Positions 7,161 to 12,115 of a stretch of DNA of 12,115 nucleotides are shown here, in pieces. The translations under genes were made by a program, and so were the position numbers. The notes under the pieces were generated by a model. That model had not been told where the DNA came from and did not search any database. It worked only from the letters and a program-made list of their open reading frames with translations. Numbering within the stretch: the stretch's first letter is position 1; each line of letters starts with the position of its first letter. This DNA is from Clostridiales bacterium UBA6114 (lineage in GTDB: Bacteria; Bacillota; Clostridia; Oscillospirales; Butyricicoccaceae), in NCBI GenBank assembly GCA_002423435.1, contig DIWE01000016.1:70692-82806 (forward strand). Reading direction: 5' to 3'.

Positions 7161-7258
7161 CCGCCTTTTCGCTGAGAAAATATTCTACCTTATCATAAAA
7201 CAGTCCCAATGCAGTTACTTTCGGGGAAAATATTTGATCGATTATATAAATAAATGTA

Positions 7259-7477
7259 GTGGTTTCTGAAAAAAGCCGATTGGCGGCATTCTTGCTTTGC
7301 TTGTTCTTTGGCGGGCTGGGGATTCATCGGTTTTATGTGGGGAAAATCGGGACGGGTATATTATGGTTGGTTACCCTTGGAGTATTTGGGATTGGAGCAC
7401 TTGTCGATTTAATAATGATTATTTGCGGTTCGTTTAAGGATAAAAACGGAGCGGTACTTAAAAGGTGGAGTGATTAA
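7259..7477 (+). CDS. TM2-domain small membrane protein
   Basis: A 72-residue protein made entirely of a TM2 domain: two hydrophobic helices (about 8-23 and 30-56) separated by the hallmark GGLGIHRFYVGK turn. A conserved Asp50 lies in the second helix, and a short polar tail SFKDKNGAVLKRW follows. TM2 proteins are widespread small membrane proteins with no settled biochemical role. The start is an atypical GTG with no visible Shine-Dalgarno; the upstream frame is closed by a TAA at 7247-7249 and offers no ATG, yet the N terminus fits the family length. The gene and its upstream are more AT-rich than the flanking cassettes. It has its own terminators on both sides, so it is a separate transcription unit, probably unrelated to sugar catabolism. 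It might be poorly expressed or a relic. Confidence 0.75.
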   Translation: MVSEKSRLAAFLLCLFFGGLGIHRFYVGKIGTGILWLVTLGVFGIGALVDLIMIICGSFKDKNGAVLKRWSD

Positions 7478-7554
7478 AAGACAAAAACGATGGCCTTTAA
7501 TCTTAAAAACCAGAGGACACAGGTATAAATTCAAATAGGCAAAACAGCCCTAAG

Positions 7555-7601
7555 AAACAGAGCTGAGGCACCTGCAAAAGCAGCGCCTCAGTTCTGTTTT
7601 T
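7555..7601. terminator. Probable bidirectional terminator between the convergent units
   Basis: AAACAGAGCTGAGGC (7555-7569) pairs with GCCTCAGTTCTGTTT (7585-7599), 15 pairs with one wobble. The loop holds a small inner stem, CTGC-AAAA-GCAG. On the + strand the stem runs into T5 (7597-7601), ending the TM2 gene. On the - strand it is followed by TTTCTTA, about 80 bases past the symporter stop, which would end the right cassette. The - strand U-tract is weaker. Confidence 0.75.
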
Positions 7602-7680
7602 GATATCCGGTTCAAACGGCCACGCTGCCGTTTCGCCCGGCGCACGCATTCAGAAGTGCAGCGATTTTTGGTTAATACGG

Positions 7681-9096
7681 TCACTGTTCCGATTGCTGTT
7701 CTGCTTTTAACTTTTGAAGAATATCGTAATAAGTATTTCTGTCCAGCTTGTAGCAAAACAGGAATATAAGTCCGATAATTATACCTATAATGCCGGGATA
7801 AAGGGTAAACCATCCGTTGATGCATTTGAGCACCGCGTCATTCTGGGCCTGGTTTGCGATATATCCGAGAGTGGTAAGCTGTACGCCGATTAAAGCAATG
7901 ATGATCGTCATGCCCAGCTTATTTGCGAAGTGGCATAACGAGACCGCAAACGCACCCGCGCGGACTTTCGTCTTGTATTGGCCATATTCAATGGTATCCA
8001 GCATGGCTGCGTAAACGGACGCCATGACCAAGCCGTTGAAGTACCCGGAAATACCGGCCAATATATAGAACAAAACGGGCTGAGTGCCGCAGTTTACGAA
8101 ATACATGAGAGCGAAAAGCAAACCGGAACCGATGGTGCCCAACGCCACGCATTTGCCTTTGTTGCCCAGCTTAGCCATGATGAACTGAGCCGAAAACGGT
8201 CCTGCTATGCCGCAGCCTATCGAAATAAAACTATATAGAGAGTACAGGTTCGCGTTTCCCGCGTAATAGGTGAAATAGTACATCATGACGGTGCTTCGGC
8301 CGTACATATAGATCCCGCAGACGAATTGTCCGGCCATACACATAAGCAGAGGAGCATTCCTAATTACAAATTGCCAGAGTTGAGACGCAGGCAGCTTGGT
8401 GCTTTTCGGAGGTGCAACCACCTCCTTGCTCTTCGAGAACAGCAATGCCGCAAAGAATATGCCGGGCAAAATATAGATTGCGGCAGCGAGGAAATAGCCC
8501 GTATCCTGTCGCATGCCCCGCGCCACGAAAGAACTTACCATGATCAGGAACGTGGAGCTGAGCATCCAGTACAGCAGCTGACTGGTGCCGAGACGGTAGC
8601 TGTAAAGGGAGCCGCGGTCGTCCGTATTCTGTGTCATTGCGCCGCCCAGCGCGCCGTAGGCGATGTGATAGATAGTAAAGACAACCATATAAGTGCAATA
8701 CAAGATCCAAAGATAGACCAGCTTGCCGGTCTGGCTCCATCCGCCAATAGGCGCAAAAACCAGAATACCGACAATGGCAAACGGTACCGAGCCAAACAGG
8801 AGCCATGGGCGATACACACCCCATTTTGAACGGCTCTTATCGATGATCGCGCCGATAATCGGATCGTTGACGGCGTCCCACAGCTTTGATACGGAGAGTA
8901 GCAGTGTAACCGCGGCGGTCGGCAGCAACAGCGTATCGGTGCAAAAAATCATGAGGAAAGCGCCGATCATACCATAGGTAATTGTATTAAGCCAATCTCC
9001 AAAACCGAAAATTGCTTTTGTAGGTATGGATAATCTCTGTTCCCGGACTTCTTCCACCGACTGGAGATGCACCTGTGAAGAACTGTTTTCATTCAT
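7681..9096 (-). CDS. GPH-family (glycoside-pentoside-hexuronide:cation) symporter, MFS superfamily
   Basis: Sodium- or proton-coupled sugar transporter in the cytoplasmic membrane, 471 residues from the ATG at 9096. The best signature is KLWDAVNDPIIGAIIDKS (71-88) followed by RPWLLFG, the classic GPH loop between helices 2 and 3. About 12 hydrophobic helices are spread over the rest, with the usual central cytoplasmic loop (SKSKEV...). The N-terminal 25 residues are polar. The ATG is preferred to GTG 9102 because GGGAG lies 7 bases before the ATG. Members carry melibiose, xylosides, glucuronides and similar; sulfoquinovose importers also belong here. The substrate is not decided by sequence. 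It is the last gene of the right cassette, 41 bases behind the dehydrogenase gene, and takes the place that TRAP holds in the left cassette. Confidence 0.93.
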   Translation of the reverse strand: MNENSSSQVHLQSVEEVREQRLSIPTKAIFGFGDWLNTITYGMIGAFLMIFCTDTLLLPTAAVTLLLSVSKLWDAVNDPIIGAIIDKSRSKWGVYRPWLLFGSVPFAIVGILVFAPIGGWSQTGKLVYLWILYCTYMVVFTIYHIAYGALGGAMTQNTDDRGSLYSYRLGTSQLLYWMLSSTFLIMVSSFVARGMRQDTGYFLAAAIYILPGIFFAALLFSKSKEVVAPPKSTKLPASQLWQFVIRNAPLLMCMAGQFVCGIYMYGRSTVMMYYFTYYAGNANLYSLYSFISIGCGIAGPFSAQFIMAKLGNKGKCVALGTIGSGLLFALMYFVNCGTQPVLFYILAGISGYFNGLVMASVYAAMLDTIEYGQYKTKVRAGAFAVSLCHFANKLGMTIIIALIGVQLTTLGYIANQAQNDAVLKCINGWFTLYPGIIGIIIGLIFLFCYKLDRNTYYDILQKLKAEQQSEQ

Positions 9097-9103
9097 AAGC
9101 ACG

Positions 9104-9108
9104 CTCCC
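9104..9108 (-). promoter_or_regulatory. Ribosome binding site deciding the symporter start
   Basis: GGGAG on the - strand is 7 bases from ATG 9096 and only 1 base from GTG 9102, so the ATG is the start. Confidence 0.6.
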
Positions 9109-9137
9109 TGGAGCATTCCCTTCTTTCTACAATTTTT

Positions 9138-10169
9138 TCACTCGAAGTCCGAGCATTTCACCACGATCTTATTGTTTTTGGATTCCAGAAACAGATTGAA
9201 TGCCTCCACACCCTGTGTCAGCGGCAGAACCTTCGTAACGATTTTATCAAGCTGCATTCTCGGGATAAGGTCGATGACGCGCGGATAATTATAGATCGTG
9301 GTAAATACGGTCTGGATACGGCCTTCCTTCATGTAGAGATCGTAAAGATTGACCGGAAGCTCATAATCCATCGGGAATACGGCAAAATAAACCAGCGTGC
9401 CCTTTTTTGCCATAAGCTTGAGAAGCGGGGGAGCCGCTTTCGGGACCCCGGCAGCGTCAAAGATGACGTCATAGCCGCGGCTGCCGGTTATTTCCATACC
9501 TTTTGCAATAAGGTCTTCGTTTATGGGATCGATCACATACTGCGCACCCATGGAAAGCGCCAGATTTCGCTTTTCCCCAACGGGATCGCTGACCGTTACA
9601 TTGGCGCCGCCCTTGAGAAGCAGCATATTCAGGATGATCGACCCGATGCTGCCGCAGCCTGACAAAAGGATGTTATCGCCGATCTTGATCTCGGCCAGAT
9701 CCATTCCGTCCATTGCGGATACCATAGGCTCCGCCAGACAGTAATACATCGGATCCACTCCGCTGTTTTCCGGAATCCTGAAGCATTGGCCCGGCCGCGC
9801 GATGCAGTATTCGGTAAATCCGATATCCGTACCCGACTGCGGGTTCTGGCAGAAAATATCGTTGCCGCGCTTACACTGGTCGCAGTAGCCGCAGGGCTGC
9901 GTACCATTGACAACGACTTTATCTCCGACCTTGAAGTACTTTTCCGCACCCGGATTGATTTCGACGACTGTGCCGCAGCACTCATGTCCCATTGTCCACG
10001 GCGGCTTCATACCATAGAGGCCCATCGTGACAATATGTACATCGGTCGCGCACATCGCGCAATAATCGATTCGGATTTTCATCCCATCCGGGAAATCGGC
10101 GGTCAATTGAGGCTCCGGGATGTCCCTCATTTCACATTTGCCGGGAGCTGTGTAAACTAACGCTTTCAT
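9138..10169 (-). CDS. Zinc-dependent medium-chain alcohol dehydrogenase (right cassette)
   Basis: NAD(P)-dependent zinc dehydrogenase, 343 residues. Catalytic zinc ligands are Cys40 (CAMCATD), His62-Glu63 (GHE) and Glu147 (LAEPMVSAMDG). Structural zinc Cys are 93, 96, 99 and 107 (CGYCDQC). The nucleotide-binding motif is GCGSIG (171-176), and Asp195 at the end of the second strand favours NAD. Several features depart from the two left-hand dehydrogenases, for example GYCDQCKRGND and the aromatic-rich VYFAVFP and VFTTIYNYPR region, so it belongs to another branch of the family. The start is firm: AAGGAGGT sits five bases before the ATG. It lies 68 bases downstream of the transketolase C subunit and before the symporter in the same direction. 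It presumably interconverts the alcohol and keto forms of the imported compound (inference). Confidence 0.92.
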   Translation of the reverse strand: MKALVYTAPGKCEMRDIPEPQLTADFPDGMKIRIDYCAMCATDVHIVTMGLYGMKPPWTMGHECCGTVVEINPGAEKYFKVGDKVVVNGTQPCGYCDQCKRGNDIFCQNPQSGTDIGFTEYCIARPGQCFRIPENSGVDPMYYCLAEPMVSAMDGMDLAEIKIGDNILLSGCGSIGSIILNMLLLKGGANVTVSDPVGEKRNLALSMGAQYVIDPINEDLIAKGMEITGSRGYDVIFDAAGVPKAAPPLLKLMAKKGTLVYFAVFPMDYELPVNLYDLYMKEGRIQTVFTTIYNYPRVIDLIPRMQLDKIVTKVLPLTQGVEAFNLFLESKNNKIVVKCSDFE

Positions 10170-10237
10170 ATTTTACCTCCTTATAAAAATGATCTGATAA
10201 GTTAGAGTTTCCTACGGATCAACAGACGAATCAGGGG

Positions 10238-11194
10238 CTACAGCATGGCCTTCATGTGCTTTACAAGCCCCTCGACGTCATACTCGTTCATGTGATACAG
10301 ATACTCGGGCGTGGCCAGAGGTACGAATTCGTCCGGGCAGCCGAGGATTTTGTATTTGCACTGTACTCCCGCCTCGGCCAGCGCGGTTCCGACGGTATAG
10401 CCCAAGCCGCCTATGATGTTGTGGTCCTGCGCGCACACAATCCGGCCTGTTTTCGCGGCCGAGAGCACCGCATTCCTGTCGAGCGGTTTGATCGTATGCA
10501 TATCCACCACGCGTATCTCCGCGCCGGTCTCATTCCTTATCATTTCCGCGGCCTCTTTCGCGTGATGCACTACGATACCGGCCGCTATAAACGCGCCGTC
10601 GCCGCCTTCGCGCGGTATCAGCGCTTTCCCGATTTCATACTTTTGATTTTCCGGATAAAGCGAAGCAGTCGCCTCGCGCCCCATGCGTATGTACACCGGC
10701 CCGTCCCAATCCATCGTCGCCTCGAGGACCTTCACTATCTGGAACGGATCACCCGGCTCGATAACGGTCATATTGCCGAAGCTCGTCATGATCGCCACAT
10801 CCTCCAGCGCACAGTGCGTGCAGCCGGAGATGCCGTTTGAGTAGCCGGCGCCGTTGCCTAAAATCCGGACCGGCAGGTTCGAATAGCAGATGTCGGTGCG
10901 AACCTGCTCACAGCATCGCATGGATGCAAATGGTGCGAAGGTAAACGTAAACGGTATGAACCCCTCCATCGCAAGCCCGGCGGAGAAACTCATCAGGTTC
11001 TGCTCCGCAATGCCCACGTTATAAGCACGCTCGGGGAACCGGTCTTTAAACCCGCCGACCCGTGAGGACGTATCGACGTCCGCGCTTACAATCACCATAT
11101 CGGGATAACGCTCGCCGAGCGACACCAGGCATTTACCCACCATGTCGCGCAGGCTCGCCCATGCGGACATATTTAATGTCGTATCCTGTGCCAT
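10238..11194 (-). CDS. Transketolase, C-terminal (pyrimidine-binding) subunit, diverged
   Basis: C-terminal half of the right split transketolase, 318 residues. Conserved landmarks are GIAEQN with the catalytic Glu64, HxALED (His127), VYIRMGRE (the GR Arg kept), and VVDMHTIKPLDRNAV in the third domain. Unusual positions are the usual GEDGxxHQ loop reading GISGCTHC (121-128), and Gly115 or its neighbours where the TktA phosphate-binding His461 would align. Thus the acidic residue that contacts the substrate C2 hydroxyl in TktA (Asp469) is Ser123 here. The start ATG overlaps the upstream TAA by one base (TAATG), so translation is coupled. It is clearly an active-looking ThDP enzyme, but its substrate set is probably not that of housekeeping transketolase. 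By eye it shares roughly two fifths of residues with the left C subunit in the best region. Confidence 0.92.
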   Translation of the reverse strand: MAQDTTLNMSAWASLRDMVGKCLVSLGERYPDMVIVSADVDTSSRVGGFKDRFPERAYNVGIAEQNLMSFSAGLAMEGFIPFTFTFAPFASMRCCEQVRTDICYSNLPVRILGNGAGYSNGISGCTHCALEDVAIMTSFGNMTVIEPGDPFQIVKVLEATMDWDGPVYIRMGREATASLYPENQKYEIGKALIPREGGDGAFIAAGIVVHHAKEAAEMIRNETGAEIRVVDMHTIKPLDRNAVLSAAKTGRIVCAQDHNIIGGLGYTVGTALAEAGVQCKYKILGCPDEFVPLATPEYLYHMNEYDVEGLVKHMKAML

Positions 11195-12057
11195 TATTCA
11201 TCCCCCCATCTTTCTTTATAAGCGGCTTTCAGTTCGCCGATTGCCTTTTCTCTGAGCTCGTCGGATATCAGTCCGGCGTGCCAACTGGGGTTCCCGGCCA
11301 TGAAGCTGATGCCGTACCCCTTCACGGTATTGCAGATGACGACCGTCGGCACGTCGCTCTCCACCGGCGGCAGATTATCTACCGCATCGACCAGCTGCTC
11401 TACGTCGTTTCCGTTTTCAAGCTCAATTGCGTTCCAATTAAAAGACTTCCATTTGTCCTTCAGAGGAGCGACCGGCATGTACTCGGCGGTGCGGCCGTCA
11501 AAGGATAGCTTGTTGCAGTCGATGAACACCGCCAGATTGCCCAATTTGTACTTGGCTGCGGACATGGCGGCCTCCCAGATGCTGCCCTCCTGACACTCAC
11601 CGTCGCCGACGACGGTGTATACGCGGCTCTTTGAGCCTTTCACCTTGAGTGCCGCCGCTATGCCGCCCGCTATGGGCATGCCGTGCCCGAGAGAACCCGT
11701 GGATACGTCCACATAGGGATTGCGCAGATTGCAGGAGTGCATCCCGAAGCGGCCGAAATCCGTGGCGTATTCCTTGAAGATATCTTCAACGTCATAGCAG
11801 CCGATAGCCGCCTGGCTGAATGATGTCACCGCTGCGGCGTGGCCTTTGCTGAGGACGAAGCGGTCCCTGCCCTCGAAGCGGGGATTCTTTACGTCGTAAT
11901 GAATGGCGTATTGCCATATCACGGTCAGGATATCGCAACAGGACATATCACCCCCGATATGGATTACCTGTCTGTTGCACAGGTTGAGAAGATTGATTCT
12001 GGTTTCCAGCGACGCTTTTGCCAGACGTTTTACTGTTTCTTGATTAGCCAAATCCAT
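11194..12057 (-). CDS. Transketolase, N-terminal (TPP-pyrophosphate-binding) subunit, diverged
   Basis: N-terminal half of the right split transketolase, 287 residues from the ATG at 12057. Landmarks are HIGGDMS (His34, first active-site His), SKGHA (His73), VSTGSLGHG, and the Mg-ThDP motif GDG (151-153) followed by IDCNKL with Asn182. The GHP-x-PGV segment of ordinary transketolases is replaced by GMHSCNLRNPYVDV (105-118), so the third active-site His is shifted or changed. The start is not fully settled: a GTG directly precedes the ATG (12060), and a TTG at 12051 has a better-spaced GGAAGG upstream. A TAA five codons before the GTG closes the frame, so nothing longer is possible. It is the first visible gene of the right cassette. 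No promoter is evident in the 55 bases before it, so control sequences or more genes lie beyond the window. Confidence 0.92.
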   Translation of the reverse strand: MDLANQETVKRLAKASLETRINLLNLCNRQVIHIGGDMSCCDILTVIWQYAIHYDVKNPRFEGRDRFVLSKGHAAAVTSFSQAAIGCYDVEDIFKEYATDFGRFGMHSCNLRNPYVDVSTGSLGHGMPIAGGIAAALKVKGSKSRVYTVVGDGECQEGSIWEAAMSAAKYKLGNLAVFIDCNKLSFDGRTAEYMPVAPLKDKWKSFNWNAIELENGNDVEQLVDAVDNLPPVESDVPTVVICNTVKGYGISFMAGNPSWHAGLISDELREKAIGELKAAYKERWGDE

Positions 12058-12060
12058 CAC

Positions 12061-12115
12061 CTTCCAGCTTTATTCGCGTTTTGTCGGACACTTAAGGAAA
12101 TACTGATTAATCCGG
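12061..12115. other. Upstream edge of the right cassette, no feature recognised
   Basis: These 55 bases upstream of the right transketolase N subunit contain no clear promoter hexamer pair, operator or coding frame on the - strand. The purine-rich AAGCTGGAAGG next to the start is the only translation signal seen. Confidence 0.4.

Noticed and set aside
7176..7234. Direct repeat GAAAATATT at 7176-7184 and 7226-7234
   Set aside because: Nine AT-rich bases repeated 50 apart in an AT-rich spacer are expected by chance; no third copy or promoter geometry supports an operator pair.
8326..8829. Open frame of 167 codons on the + strand inside the symporter gene
   Set aside because: It is antisense to the GPH symporter; its product is rich in Arg, His and Gln with no family motif, typical of a shadow frame.
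10256..10840. Open frame of 194 codons on the + strand inside the right transketolase C subunit
   Set aside because: It is antisense to a gene with clear catalytic motifs, has no ribosome binding site and no recognisable domain.
2..12057. The convergent cassettes as a recent inverted duplication
   Set aside because: Paired proteins are too diverged, the transporters are of different superfamilies and no shared DNA repeat was seen at the ends.

Overview
The window most likely comes from a Gram-positive, clostridial-type (Firmicutes) bacterium with roughly balanced base composition. Three things point that way. Shine-Dalgarno sites are strong AGGAGG types. The TRAP solute-binding protein has a lipoprotein signal peptide (lipobox Cys21) rather than a plain periplasmic one. 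Transketolase is split into N- and C-terminal subunit genes. This placement is inference; there is no rRNA or other phylogenetic marker here.

Layout. Two carbohydrate-type catabolic cassettes face each other. The left cassette (bases 2-6965, + strand) runs: split transketolase N subunit (5' end outside the window), split transketolase C subunit, an L-threonine/sorbitol-dehydrogenase-like zinc dehydrogenase, a complete TRAP transporter (DctP, DctQ, DctM), and a second zinc dehydrogenase. The right cassette (bases 12057-7681, - strand) runs: transketolase N subunit, transketolase C subunit, a third zinc dehydrogenase, and a GPH-type sugar/cation symporter. Both follow the order TK-N, TK-C, zinc dehydrogenase, transporter. 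The shared-family proteins are so diverged that a recent duplication is excluded by eye. Between the convergent cassettes (about 6966-7680) lie a hairpin, a Rho-independent terminator, a small AT-rich TM2-domain membrane-protein gene without a visible Shine-Dalgarno, and a second, probably bidirectional terminator.

How the genes could work together (inference). A transporter imports a polyol or sugar derivative. For the TRAP system the substrate is probably an anion, judging from the conserved ligand Arg. A zinc-dependent NAD dehydrogenase oxidises a hydroxyl to a keto group, and the split transketolase moves a two-carbon ketol unit from the resulting ketose to an aldose acceptor. No kinase, isomerase, aldolase or regulator is visible, and both cassettes run off (left) or start near (right) the window edge. 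Both C subunits lack the His that binds the substrate phosphate in E. coli TktA. The right pair also changes two other usually constant active-site positions. These enzymes may therefore act on unusual, perhaps non-phosphorylated, ketoses. Published precedents for dedicated split catabolic transketolases are the D-apiose (apulose-4-phosphate) and sulfo-transketolase (sulfofructose) pathways, but neither gene set is seen complete here.

No tRNA, rRNA, CRISPR array, insertion sequence or attachment site was found.
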